From UBA7672 sp965279085 (GTDB taxonomy: Bacteria > Pseudomonadota > Alphaproteobacteria > Caulobacterales > Hyphomonadaceae): a stretch of 64,000 nt of DNA. The position numbers were made by a program, and so were the translations under genes. Within the stretch, counting starts at the first letter, position 1. Each line of letters begins with the position of its first letter. Of this stretch, positions 51,712 to 60,447 are shown piece after piece. The notes under the pieces were generated by a model. That model saw nothing but the letters and a program-made list of their open reading frames with translations. It was not told the DNA's origin and did no database searches. Location: NCBI GenBank assembly GCA_965279085.1, contig OZ257149.1, positions 1,984,001 through 2,048,000 on the forward strand, in the 5' to 3' direction.

Positions 51712-52521
51712 ATGCGACTGAGCACCTTCTTCTCTCTGGCGGTTCATGTTGGGGTCGTCACGGCTGGCTTCTTCTGGGGCCAGGAAGAGATGCGTACGTC
51801 TTCGGTGGCGACGCCTATGATTGTCATTCCGCTGGAACTTATGACGATCGGCGAGGTGACTGACATCGCGCCGGTGATCAAGGCCGAGGAAGAGGACAAG
51901 ACCGCAACCGAGGAAGAGGCCCAGCCGGTCTATGCGGCCGCGGCGCCCCCGCCTCCGCCGGAAGACACGGTCAATCTCGACGAACCCAAGAAGGCCGAGC
52001 CGAAGAAGGCCGAAGCCAAGCCCGCGCCACCCAAAGAGGACATCAACGACTTCATCGCCCAGATGGAGCAGAACGCGCTGGCTGAAGCCAAGAAGAAGCA
52101 GCCGAATGCGGCCCCTGCCCCTGCCGGTAAGACCGCCACGGCCGACAACAGCACGCAGCGCATGGGCGCCGGCGAGATGCGGAAAACGCAGGTGACCATC
52201 ACCGACTACATTCGCTCGCAGCTGATCCTGAACCGCTGCTGGACGGACCATTCGGACATGGCGGATGCTCAGAGGCTGACGGCCACTTTCCGCGTGCGCT
52301 TCACCCCGGGCGGCAAGTTCGCGGCGCCGCCGGAGCTGCGTGAACCTTCGCGCGAGCCGTTCAACGATCCGCCGCTTCAGACGTTCATCCAGCATGGACG
52401 AACCGCGCTGGCGAAATGCAACCAGATCGGGTGGAAGATTCCGCCGGAGTACTTCAGGCTCGAACCCGCTCCATATTGGATCGATATCGAGCTCGTTCCC
52501 CAAGTGGCGGCGATGCAATGA
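51712..52521 (+). CDS. tolA: TolA-like cell envelope protein
   Basis: A 269-residue TolA-position protein: N-terminal anchor LSTFFSLAVHVGVVTAGFFW, a Glu/Lys/Ala/Pro-rich periplasmic spacer (NLDEPKKAEPKKAEAKPAPP), and a C-terminal domain (YIRSQLILNRCWTDHSDMAD) that contacts TolB/Pal. It is shorter than E. coli TolA, as is usual in alphaproteobacteria. Its stop overlaps the tolB start. Confidence 0.85.
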   Translation: MRLSTFFSLAVHVGVVTAGFFWGQEEMRTSSVATPMIVIPLELMTIGEVTDIAPVIKAEEEDKTATEEEAQPVYAAAAPPPPPEDTVNLDEPKKAEPKKAEAKPAPPKEDINDFIAQMEQNALAEAKKKQPNAAPAPAGKTATADNSTQRMGAGEMRKTQVTITDYIRSQLILNRCWTDHSDMADAQRLTATFRVRFTPGGKFAAPPELREPSREPFNDPPLQTFIQHGRTALAKCNQIGWKIPPEYFRLEPAPYWIDIELVPQVAAMQ

Positions 52522-53924
52522 TCAACGCAAGGACCAAAACCATGCGCGCTTTCAGCTTCATCTTCGTGCTGCTTGCGGCGGCTTTCGCGGTGGCAGGGCC
52601 CGCTTCGGCGCAGCTGCGGGTGACGGTGGTCGGCGAGGAATACGTGCCGATGCGGATCGCGGTGCCGGACTTCTCGGCGAGCGGACCCGGCGCGGCGGAA
52701 ATCGCGGTGCAACTCTCGGACGTGCTGCGCAACGACCTCAAATCCTCGGCGGTGTTCGATCTGGTCGACAAGGCCGCGTTCATCGAGCGCGACATCACCT
52801 TCGACATGGCGCCGCGTTACCCGGACTGGCAGGTCGCGGGCGTGGCGGCGCAGGGGCTGGTGGTCGGCAACGTCGTGGTGAACCCGGCCAACAACAACAT
52901 GACGGTGCAGTTCCGGCTCTATGACGTGTACGGACAGGCGCAGCAGTTCGCGCGGCAGTACACAGTGGCGACGCCGCTGAACTGGCGCAGGCTGGCGCAC
53001 CGCGTGGCGGACGACGTGTTCTCGCAGCTGACGGGCGACACGGGCTATTTCGACAGCCGCGTCGTGTTCGTCTCGAAGACGCCAGGCGAAGAGCGCCTGA
53101 AGGGCCGCCTCGCGATCATGGACCAGGACGGCGCGAATGCGGAGTTCTTGCTTTCCGGTTTCACGTCGGTGATCAACCCGCGCTTCTCGCCATCGGCGCA
53201 GCGCCTGCTCTACGGCGCGTACGTGCCCGATCCGAAATATGCCGGCGCGACGCTGCTGCGCACCTATCTCTACGACGTCGAGAACGGGCGGCAGGAAGTG
53301 CTCGCGGAAGGTCCGAACTCGATGGATTATTCGGCGCGCTTTTCGCCGGATGGAAAGTCGATCGCGCTGTCGCGCGCGGTTGGCGGCAACTCGGACATCT
53401 ATGTGATCGAACTGGCGCGGCGCACGCAGCGCAGGCTGACGAATGACCGCTCGATCGATACCTCGCCGTCCTTCTCGCCGGACGGCAAGATGATCGTGTT
53501 CGTGTCGGACCGCGGTCTCGGCGCGCAGCTCTACATCATGCGGGAAGACGGCGCGCAGATGAACTGCCCGAAGGGCGGACGCGACACGACCTGCCGCATC
53601 ACCTTCGACACGGGGCGCTTCACCGATCCGGTGTGGTCGCCGCGCGGCGACTGGATCGCGTTCTCGCGCCAAGGCGATGGCAAGTTCGGGATCGGCGTGA
53701 TCCGCCCGGATGGATCGGGCATGCGCATCATCACCGACGGCTATCAGGACGAAAGCCCGACCTGGTCGCCGAACGGGCGCGTGATCGCGTTCGAGCGGAC
53801 GGGATCGCGCGGGGCGGGCCCCAAGCTGTGGAGCATCGATCTCACGGGCCGGAACCTGCGCCAGATGCGGACGCCGCGCGACGCGACCAACCCGACCTGG
53901 GGACCACTGCTCGAGATCGAATAG
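52518..53924 (+). CDS. tolB: Tol-Pal system protein TolB
   Basis: A 468-residue periplasmic beta-propeller protein. Signal peptide FSFIFVLLAAAFAVAGPASA; an N-terminal alpha/beta domain (VRDVLRND-like: LSDVLRNDLKSSAVF); then propeller blades with WD40/PD40 motifs (INPRFSPSAQRLLYGAY, YSARFSPDGKSIALS, TSPSFSPDGKMIVFVSDR, PTWSPNGRVIAFERTG). The ATG at 52518 is coupled to tolA (ATGA); an ATG at 52542 with AAGGA upstream is also plausible. Confidence 0.96.
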   Translation: MINARTKTMRAFSFIFVLLAAAFAVAGPASAQLRVTVVGEEYVPMRIAVPDFSASGPGAAEIAVQLSDVLRNDLKSSAVFDLVDKAAFIERDITFDMAPRYPDWQVAGVAAQGLVVGNVVVNPANNNMTVQFRLYDVYGQAQQFARQYTVATPLNWRRLAHRVADDVFSQLTGDTGYFDSRVVFVSKTPGEERLKGRLAIMDQDGANAEFLLSGFTSVINPRFSPSAQRLLYGAYVPDPKYAGATLLRTYLYDVENGRQEVLAEGPNSMDYSARFSPDGKSIALSRAVGGNSDIYVIELARRTQRRLTNDRSIDTSPSFSPDGKMIVFVSDRGLGAQLYIMREDGAQMNCPKGGRDTTCRITFDTGRFTDPVWSPRGDWIAFSRQGDGKFGIGVIRPDGSGMRIITDGYQDESPTWSPNGRVIAFERTGSRGAGPKLWSIDLTGRNLRQMRTPRDATNPTWGPLLEIE

Positions 53925-54129
53925 AGGCGGGACGCCAAAGTCCCGCTACGTCATTCCACTGTCGAACACAGATCAGTGGGGCCGATTTGCAACGCTCTCG
54001 GGTAAGACGAGAGCGGTCGGCTGGAATTCGCCCGAATATTCCATTACACGATTGCAATCTTACCTCGCCTTTGCCACAAAAAACCCCGAAGTATATTGCT
54101 TCGTCAGTGGCTCATTACGTTCGTCTGCC

Positions 54130-54158
54130 TTGCAAATTCATCGCAATTCGCGGGTAAT
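54130..54158 (+). promoter_or_regulatory. Candidate promoter for pal
   Basis: TTGCAA at 54130-54135, 17 bases, GGTAAT at 54153-54158. It lies in the 298-base gap between tolB and pal, which has no gene, and would give a leader of about 55 bases. It suggests pal is also transcribed apart from tolB. Confidence 0.4.
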
Positions 54159-54222
54159 GGCGGAGGGAATTTGATTACGCGCCTTCTTGGGGGGCGCGAC
54201 GGGAACAAGGAGTTTTCCAATT

Positions 54223-54771
54223 ATGCGGTCAGTCAGTCTTTCGATCCTCGCGGCAACGGCGATTCTCGCTTCGGCCTGCGCTTCCAATCCTCCGCCGGAG
54301 CCCACACCCCCGGCCGCCCCGCAAGTTGTAGAGGCGCCGCGCACGGTCCCGACCCCGCCGCAGCTGCCGCCGACGCCGCCGACCCCGTCGGGCCCGGCCG
54401 CCGGTTCGAAGGGCGACTTCGCCGCCAAGGCCACCGACCGCGTCTATTTCGACTACGACCAGTTCAACCTGGACGACGCTGACCGCCGCTCGCTGGCCAC
54501 GCAGATCTCGTGGCTGAAGCAGTATCCGTCGACGCGCGTCGAGGTTCAGGGTCACGCTGACGAACGCGGCACCCGCGACTACAACATTGCACTGGGCGAT
54601 CGCCGTGCGCAGGCCGTCTCGCAATACCTGCAGCAGCAGGGCATCGTGGCGACGCGCATCCAGACGATCTCGTTCGGCAAGGACAAGCCGCTGGATACGG
54701 GCACGACCGAAGAGGCCTATGGCCGCAACCGGAACGCCTACTCGAACATCATCGTGGAAGCGATCAGCTAA
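54223..54771 (+). CDS. pal: Peptidoglycan-associated lipoprotein Pal
   Basis: A 182-residue outer-membrane lipoprotein. The signal has the lipobox ASAC (Cys19), followed by a Pro-rich linker and an OmpA-like domain: VYFDYDQFNLDDADRRSLAT, VQGHADERGTRDYNIALGDR and ISFGKDKPLDTGTTEEAYGR. The Asp/Arg pair of the ADERGTRDYN region holds diaminopimelate of peptidoglycan. AAGGAG lies before the ATG at 54223. It completes the Tol-Pal bridge. Confidence 0.96.
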   Translation: MRSVSLSILAATAILASACASNPPPEPTPPAAPQVVEAPRTVPTPPQLPPTPPTPSGPAAGSKGDFAAKATDRVYFDYDQFNLDDADRRSLATQISWLKQYPSTRVEVQGHADERGTRDYNIALGDRRAQAVSQYLQQQGIVATRIQTISFGKDKPLDTGTTEEAYGRNRNAYSNIIVEAIS

Positions 54772-54790
54772 CCCTAACGCAAAAGTGCAG

Positions 54791-54831
54791 TCCGCCGCCC
54801 GGTCCGCCTTATTTTTGGCCCGGGCGGCGGA
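54791..54831. other. Intercistronic hairpin between pal and cpoB
   Basis: A perfect 12-bp inverted repeat, TCCGCCGCCCGG (54791-54802) and CCGGGCGGCGGA (54820-54831), with a 17-base loop and no T-tract after it. It could stabilise the pal end of the message or act as a weak attenuator. Confidence 0.6.
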
Positions 54832-54844
54832 TACATTTCAGGCC

Positions 54845-55714
54845 ATGAAACACACCCGTCGAGCCAAGGCCCGAGTCGCTGTTTTTCCGGTCCGCGAAGC
54901 CATTCTGGCGACGCTTGCAGCGATGGCCGTCATAGCCGCCCTGGCGCTCGCGCCCCGCGCAGACGCGCAGGTCTTCAACTCCCAGCCCTACACCGCAGCG
55001 CCCGACCCCGCGGTCGAGCAACTGCGTCAGCGCCTCGAGCAGCTTGAGGACGATCTCAAGAAGGCGATCGACCGCGCTGAAGTGCTCGGCGCGCAGCTGA
55101 GCGATGCACGCCGTGTGGCGGACGAAGCCAATGCCGGCCGCAAGCGCGCGGAAACCGATATCGCCGCCCTGAGAGACAGGCTCGACATGGTCGAGGATCG
55201 CGTCGCCGGCACTCCCGGCGATGGCGCCGCGCTCACGAATTCAAGCGGACTGCAATCGGCGGAAGCGATCGCCCTGCCCGGCGCAAGCCCGGCGCCTGCT
55301 CCGCGCGTGGACGTCGCCGCGCTGCCGCAGGACGAAACCGGCTTTTTCGACAGCGCGCACGCGCTGCTGCTCGGTGGTGATTTCCCGGGCTCGCAGACGG
55401 CGTTCGCGTCCTATCTCGGCAAGTTTCCCAAGAGCGGCAAGGCCGCCGAAGCCCAGTACTACCTCGCCGAGTCGATGCTCTATCAGGATAACTTCGCCGA
55501 GGCCGTCGGCGCCTATGGCAAGGTGATCAAGGACTACCCGTCCTCGACCAACGCCGCGACCAGCATGGTGAAGATGGCGCGCGCGATGCGCGGACTGGGC
55601 CGCACCACCGACGCTTGCAAGACGCTGGAAATGATGGGCAAGCAGTTCCCGAAGGCTTCCGCGGTCGCCAAGCAGATGGCGGCGCAGGAACGCCAGTACG
55701 CCAAGTGCTCGTAA
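54845..55714 (+). CDS. cpoB: Cell division coordinator CpoB / YbgF
   Basis: A 289-residue periplasmic protein. Signal peptide to ADA; a coiled coil (VEQLRQRLEQLEDDLKKAID) that makes trimers; then TPR repeats (FFDSAHALLLGGDFPGSQTA, AEAQYYLAESMLYQDNFAEA, TDACKTLEMMGKQFPKASAV). It links Tol energy to peptidoglycan synthesis at division. The ATG at 54845 gives the signal peptide. It is the usual last gene of the cluster. Confidence 0.93.
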   Translation: MKHTRRAKARVAVFPVREAILATLAAMAVIAALALAPRADAQVFNSQPYTAAPDPAVEQLRQRLEQLEDDLKKAIDRAEVLGAQLSDARRVADEANAGRKRAETDIAALRDRLDMVEDRVAGTPGDGAALTNSSGLQSAEAIALPGASPAPAPRVDVAALPQDETGFFDSAHALLLGGDFPGSQTAFASYLGKFPKSGKAAEAQYYLAESMLYQDNFAEAVGAYGKVIKDYPSSTNAATSMVKMARAMRGLGRTTDACKTLEMMGKQFPKASAVAKQMAAQERQYAKCS

Positions 55715-55744
55715 TATCCTGACCGGAAGACGCGGGACCCCGAC

Positions 55745-56257
55745 TTGCTGAAACGCACAACCAGGATTCTGATTCCGATCGCCGCCGCACTGGCGGCGGT
55801 TTCGCTTTCAACGGCGGCTGCCCAGCCGCCATCGGCCGAGCGTGTGCGCGGGGGCATGATCGACGCATCCGATCCGGCCGGCGTCGCCCGGTTCATGGAG
55901 CGGACGGGCTATCGCGTGGAACTGCGCGCCGACACCCGTGGCGATCCGGTGATCACGGGCCGCATCCTGCGCACCGACTATGTGATCCAGTTCTACGAGT
56001 GCGAGGCGGGTCTGACGTGCAATTCGGTGCAGTTCCTGGCGCAGGCGCAGCGGCCGGCGACGCTGACGCCGGATGCGGCCAACGCCTTCAACGCGCGCTG
56101 GCGCTATGTGCGGATCACCTACGACCAGTCGCAGATAAAGCTGCAGATGGACGTGAATCTCGACGCCGGGGTCACCGGCTACAATTTCGAGGACACGCTC
56201 GACATCTGGCGCCAGCTGATCGACATCTACGAGCGTGACATCCTCGGGCTCAAGTGA
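55745..56257 (+). CDS. YbjN-domain exported protein
   Basis: A 170-residue protein from a TTG at 55745, chosen because it starts a signal peptide (ILIPIAAALAAVSLSTAAAQ). The mature part reads VARFMERTGYRVELRADTRG, VIQFYECEAGLTCNSVQFL, WRYVRITYDQSQIKLQMDVN and DTLDIWRQLIDIYERDI. This is the pattern of YbjN-type proteins, whose role is poorly known. The two Cys in CEAGLTC may pair. It lies between cpoB and tilS in the same direction. Confidence 0.78.
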   Translation: MLKRTTRILIPIAAALAAVSLSTAAAQPPSAERVRGGMIDASDPAGVARFMERTGYRVELRADTRGDPVITGRILRTDYVIQFYECEAGLTCNSVQFLAQAQRPATLTPDAANAFNARWRYVRITYDQSQIKLQMDVNLDAGVTGYNFEDTLDIWRQLIDIYERDILGLK

Positions 56258-56291
56258 AGCTGACGGGACCGGCGGCCTTGCTCGCCGGGCC

Positions 56292-57344
56292 ATGGACGCT
56301 TTCGACCTGCTTGCCCGGCATCATCCAACATTAGGCCTCGCCGTTTCTGGCGGTTCGGATTCGACGGCGCTGCTGCATCTCGCCGCCGATTGGGCGCGCG
56401 CGCGCGGTCGGTCGATCGAGGCAGCGACGGTCGATCATGGACTAAGACCGGAGGCGACAGAGGAAGCTGAAGGCGTCGCCGCCGTGTGCGACAAGCTTTC
56501 CGTTCCGCACGCGATCCTGACATGGCGGCGCGAACGGTCTTCCCCGCATGGGCCTGGACAGGCAGAAGCCCGACGGGCGCGCCATGCGCTGCTGGCGGGA
56601 TGGGCGTTCGCGCGCGGCGCCGGGATCATCGCGCTGGGTCATACGCGGGACGACAGGATCGAGACATTCCTGATGCGTGAGCGGCAGGGGTCGGGCTGGC
56701 ATGGTCTGGCGGGTCCGATGTCGCTGGCACCCTCGCCGGTCTGGCCGGAGGGGCGCGGAATCGAACTGGCGCGGCCGCTTCTGGCGTTCGGGCGGGAAGA
56801 GCTGCGAGAGGTGTTGCGCGCGCGGAATGTCATGTGGGTCGAGGACCCCTCCAACGAGGCCGAGCGTTATGAACGTGTCCGAACGCGGCGCGCGGCCGCG
56901 CTGATGGACGGCGAGTCGCTCGCACGCATCATCCGCATCATGGGTGCGGCAGCGCAGGCGCGTGCGGCGGCGGCGGCATTGGCGCGGGAGGCGCTGGAGA
57001 CTTGCGAGCAGGGCGAGACAGAAGCGACGGTGAAGCTGGCGGATATCAAAAGTCTTCCGGAAACGGCGAGACTGCGACTCGTCGAGGCTCTGATTCTGGC
57101 GGCGGGAGCCGCTGAAACCCTGCCCCGGCGGGACGCTCTGGAACGCGTGGCGGCACGACTTCGCACGGATGGCGGACTGTCGGGCGGCGTGACGCTGGCG
57201 GGGGCGTGGATCCGGCGAAAAGGGGCTTCGATCGGGTTTTCGGCCGCCCCGCCGAGGCGAGGCGAGGACGGGCCGGCCCTGCCCGCCTGGGATCGGGCGC
57301 ATGCCCTGTTGACCGATCCGGTGATCGCCGCGCTTTCGGTCTAG
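56292..57344 (+). CDS. tilS: tRNA(Ile)-lysidine synthetase TilS
   Basis: A 350-residue PP-loop ATPase that converts C34 to lysidine in the CAU-anticodon tRNA(Ile), changing its reading from AUG to AUA. The ATP loop is LAVSGGSDSTALLHLAADWA, with TVDHGLRPEATEEAEGV, LGHTRDDRIETFLMR and WVEDPSNEAERYERVRTRRA. The ATG at 56292 begins at the domain; a GTG at 56235 would overlap the previous gene. tilS before ftsH is a widespread gene order. Confidence 0.94.
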   Translation: MDAFDLLARHHPTLGLAVSGGSDSTALLHLAADWARARGRSIEAATVDHGLRPEATEEAEGVAAVCDKLSVPHAILTWRRERSSPHGPGQAEARRARHALLAGWAFARGAGIIALGHTRDDRIETFLMRERQGSGWHGLAGPMSLAPSPVWPEGRGIELARPLLAFGREELREVLRARNVMWVEDPSNEAERYERVRTRRAAALMDGESLARIIRIMGAAAQARAAAAALAREALETCEQGETEATVKLADIKSLPETARLRLVEALILAAGAAETLPRRDALERVAARLRTDGGLSGGVTLAGAWIRRKGASIGFSAAPPRRGEDGPALPAWDRAHALLTDPVIAALSV

Positions 57345-57474
57345 GGCCTTTGCCGGCCGAAAAGGCGAAAAAGACGCAGGAAAGTGACAGCCGCTTAACC
57401 GTTCAGCACTCGTTTTCGGCCACACTCCCCCTTATCTTCACGGGTCTGAACACCCCTTTGAAAGGCTGTCGCTG

Positions 57475-59379
57475 ATGAACATGCGCAACCTGGCGCTTCT
57501 TGGCGTCGTCCTGTTTCTCCTCATTGCGCTTGTGACGGTCATGACCTCGTCCTCCGGAACCTCCGGGGCGAAGGAAATCTCGTATTCCGAGTTCATGACG
57601 CAGGTGAACAACGGCGGGATCAAGGAAGCCGTGGTCAAGGGCGAGCGCGTGACCGCCGATGTCGGCGGCAAGAAAGTTTCCATGGTCCGTGACCAGTTGG
57701 AGCTGGACTTCGGCGAGAAGCTGGCGGCCAAGGGCGTCAACGTAAAGTTCGAGGACGCTGAGTCCGGTGGGACCATCCTGGGTTACATCTTCTCGGCCCT
57801 GCCCCTGCTCTTCATCGTCGGCCTGTGGTTCTTCCTGATGCGCCAGATGCAGGGCGGCGGCGGACGCGCGATGAGCTTCGGCAAATCGAAGGCGCGGCTG
57901 CTGACCGAGCGCCATGGCCGCGTGACGTTCGAAGACGTCGCGGGCGTGGACGAGGCCAAGGAAGAACTCGAGGAGATCGTCGACTTCCTGAAGGACCCGT
58001 CGAAGTTCCAGCGCCTCGGCGGCAAGATTCCGAAAGGCGCGCTGCTCGTTGGCCCGCCGGGCACGGGTAAAACGCTGATCGCGCGCGCGGTCGCGGGCGA
58101 AGCCAACGTGCCGTTCTTCACCATCTCGGGCTCCGACTTCGTCGAGATGTTCGTGGGCGTCGGCGCGAGCCGCGTGCGCGACATGTTCGAGCAGGCAAAG
58201 AAGAACGCACCCTGCATCATCTTCATCGACGAGATCGACGCTGTCGGCCGTCATCGTGGCGCCGGTCTCGGCGGCGGCAATGACGAGCGCGAGCAGACCC
58301 TCAACCAGCTGCTGGTCGAGATGGACGGCTTTGAAGCCAACGAAGGCATCATCATCATCGCGGCGACCAACCGCCCCGACGTGCTTGACCCTGCCCTGCT
58401 GCGCCCCGGTCGTTTCGACCGTCAGGTGACCGTGGGCAACCCGGACATCGTGGGCCGCGAGAAGATCCTGAAAGTGCACATGCGCAACGTGCCGCTGTCG
58501 AAAGACGTCGAGCCGAAGACGATCGCGCGCGGCACGCCCGGCTTCTCCGGCGCCGACCTTGCGAACCTCGTGAACGAGGCTGCCTTGCTGGCGGCTCGCC
58601 GTGGCAAGCGTTCGGTCTCGATGCGTGAATTCGAAGACGCCAAGGACAAGGTCCTCATGGGACCAGAACGCAAGTCCATGGTCATGTCGCAGAAAGAGAA
58701 AGAACTGACGGCCTGGCACGAGGCGGGTCACGCCATCGTGGCGATGAACGTGCCGTCCGCCGATCCGGTGCACAAGGCGACGATCATTCCGCGCGGACGT
58801 GCGCTGGGCATGGTCATGCAGCTGCCGACCGACGACAAGCTGTCGATGAACAAGACCGAGATGATCTCGCGTCTCGCTATCCTGATGGGCGGCCGGGTTG
58901 CGGAAGAACTGAAGTTCGGCGTCGACAATGTGACGGCGGGCGCAGCTTCCGACATCCAGCAGGCGACGCGTCTCGCGCGTGCGATGATCACGCGCTGGGG
59001 CTTTTCTGAATCGGTGGGTCCAGTGGACTATGCCGACGATCAGGGCGAGGTCTTCCTCGGCAACCAGATCATGAAGTCGAGCCATGTCTCGGAAGAGACC
59101 TCGCGCAAGATCGAGGAAGAGGTTCGCATGCTGGTGGTCGGCGGCATCACCGATGCGCGCCGGGTGCTCACCGAGAAAAACGCTGACTGGGTCACGCTCG
59201 CCGAAGGCCTGCTCGAATACGAGACGCTGTCGGGCGAGGAGATCTCGGATCTCATCAAGGGCAAGCGTCCGGACCGTCCGGACGATACGCCCACGGGTCC
59301 GACCTCGGCCGTGCCGGTCATCAAGAAGAAGCCCCGCAACGAAGGCTTCGGCGGCGAACCGGAACCGCAAGGGGCCTGA
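57475..59379 (+). CDS. ftsH: ATP-dependent membrane metalloprotease FtsH
   Basis: A 634-residue AAA+ protease. TM1 is LALLGVVLFLLIALVTVM, a periplasmic domain follows, TM2 is ILGYIFSALPLLFIVGLWFF. Walker A is GPPGTGKT (near residue 195), Walker B is IIFIDEIDAVG, the SRH is ATNRPDVLDPALLRPGRFDR, and the zinc site is HEAGH (near 416) with a distal Asp. It destroys misfolded membrane proteins and short-lived regulators. About 130 bases separate it from tilS; no promoter there is convincing. Confidence 0.97.
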   Translation: MNMRNLALLGVVLFLLIALVTVMTSSSGTSGAKEISYSEFMTQVNNGGIKEAVVKGERVTADVGGKKVSMVRDQLELDFGEKLAAKGVNVKFEDAESGGTILGYIFSALPLLFIVGLWFFLMRQMQGGGGRAMSFGKSKARLLTERHGRVTFEDVAGVDEAKEELEEIVDFLKDPSKFQRLGGKIPKGALLVGPPGTGKTLIARAVAGEANVPFFTISGSDFVEMFVGVGASRVRDMFEQAKKNAPCIIFIDEIDAVGRHRGAGLGGGNDEREQTLNQLLVEMDGFEANEGIIIIAATNRPDVLDPALLRPGRFDRQVTVGNPDIVGREKILKVHMRNVPLSKDVEPKTIARGTPGFSGADLANLVNEAALLAARRGKRSVSMREFEDAKDKVLMGPERKSMVMSQKEKELTAWHEAGHAIVAMNVPSADPVHKATIIPRGRALGMVMQLPTDDKLSMNKTEMISRLAILMGGRVAEELKFGVDNVTAGAASDIQQATRLARAMITRWGFSESVGPVDYADDQGEVFLGNQIMKSSHVSEETSRKIEEEVRMLVVGGITDARRVLTEKNADWVTLAEGLLEYETLSGEEISDLIKGKRPDRPDDTPTGPTSAVPVIKKKPRNEGFGGEPEPQGA

Positions 59380-59428
59380 CCTGTTTGCCTCAGCGAGGCG
59401 AGTAAGGTTCCTTACGCTACATCATAAG

Positions 59429-59457
59429 ACGGCGGCTTTTCGGAGCCGCCGTTTTTA
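59429..59457 (+). terminator. Terminator after ftsH
   Basis: ACGGCGGCT (59429-59437) and AGCCGCCGT (59444-59452), loop TTTCGG, followed by TTTTATTT. A strong factor-independent terminator 50 bases after the stop. Confidence 0.93.
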
Positions 59458-59554
59458 TTTGCGGCGCTGAGTGGCCGAAGGTGATCCGCGGGGCGCAAAG
59501 CGCCGTAGCGCGCTGTTAGCGGACGGTGTCGGGGGACACTCGGAGAGAGACCCC

Positions 59555-60397
59555 ATGACACGTATGTGGATTACCGCCGCCCTTCTTACGGGCGTAGCAG
59601 GGCTTGCGCCCGCCGCCTTCGCACAGACAACGGACTGGACCGGCCTCTATGTCGGCGGCGGTGTCGGCTATTCGCAGAAGTCGGACGATGGCGAGACGGT
59701 GGTGTTCGACACCAACCGCGACGGGACGTTCACCGACACGGTGCTGACAGCGGGCGCGGCGAATGCGTTCTCGCCCGGCTTCTGCACGGGCGCGGCGCAG
59801 GGCCGCACGCCGGCGGAGGGATGCCGCACGAGCGACGACAATGTGAACTTCTCCGGCCGCATCGGGTACGACGTACAGATGGGCGACTGGGTGTTTGGCG
59901 TCCTGGGCGAATACAGCGTGGTCAATATCGGCGACGATGTCTCCGCGTTCTCGACAACGCCGGCGTCCTACACCTTCACGCGTGACCTCAACGCTGTGAG
60001 AGCGTTGCGCGGGCGCGTGGGATATGGGTTCGGCAATTCCCTGCTCTACGCGACCGGCGGGCCGGCGTGGGGCGACATGGACCACTCGTTCACGACGACC
60101 AACACCGCCAACTCGTTCACGCCATCGGGCGGCGATGATGTCGATGGCTATCAGGTCGGCCTCGGTTACGAGATGAAGCTGGATGATGGCTGGATGATGG
60201 GGCCGGGCTGGTCGCTGGGCGTCGAGTATCTGTGGACGTCGTTTGACGATGGCGACTACGAGGTCGCCGTCGGTCCGGGCACGGCGCCGCCGACGAACCC
60301 GTTCCTGCTGGTCAATTCCAGCGGCACCGACATGAAACGCACCAACGAGGATTTCGAGTTCGGCAATATCGGCGTGACGCTGAGCTGGCGTCAGTAG
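59555..60397 (+). CDS. Outer-membrane beta-barrel protein (Omp25/OmpA-like porin family)
   Basis: A 280-residue protein. GGAGAGAGA lies before the ATG at 59555. Signal peptide to APAAFAQ. The mature part opens with DWTGLYVGGGVGYSQKSDDG and runs as eight or so amphipathic strands (VNFSGRIGYDVQMGDWVFGV, ALRGRVGYGFGNSLLYATGG, GWSLGVEYLWTSFDDGDYEV), ending GNIGVTLSWRQ with an aromatic close to the end. These are the marks of small surface barrels of alphaproteobacteria. Function unknown. Confidence 0.88.
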   Translation: MTRMWITAALLTGVAGLAPAAFAQTTDWTGLYVGGGVGYSQKSDDGETVVFDTNRDGTFTDTVLTAGAANAFSPGFCTGAAQGRTPAEGCRTSDDNVNFSGRIGYDVQMGDWVFGVLGEYSVVNIGDDVSAFSTTPASYTFTRDLNAVRALRGRVGYGFGNSLLYATGGPAWGDMDHSFTTTNTANSFTPSGGDDVDGYQVGLGYEMKLDDGWMMGPGWSLGVEYLWTSFDDGDYEVAVGPGTAPPTNPFLLVNSSGTDMKRTNEDFEFGNIGVTLSWRQ

Positions 60398-60414
60398 GCA
60401 ATACTTGCTGACAA

Positions 60415-60442
60415 AAGCGGCGGCTCCTGCGAGCCGCCGTTT
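60415..60442. terminator. Bidirectional terminator between the barrel gene and rsr
   Basis: AAAGCGGCGGCT (60414-60425) and AGCCGCCGTTT (60432-60442), loop CCTGCG. T-rich flanks are found on both strands (TTT / CTTTTG), so it serves the barrel gene and the convergent rsr gene. Confidence 0.85.
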
Positions 60443-60447
60443 CCGTT

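Noticed and set aside
54065..54115. GAAG ... CTTC hairpin before pal as a tolB terminator
   Set aside because: Only a 5-bp stem and no T-tract after it on the plus strand.
57403..59370. A 655-codon open frame antisense to ftsH
   Set aside because: Shadow of ftsH with His/Arg/Val-rich, motif-free sequence.
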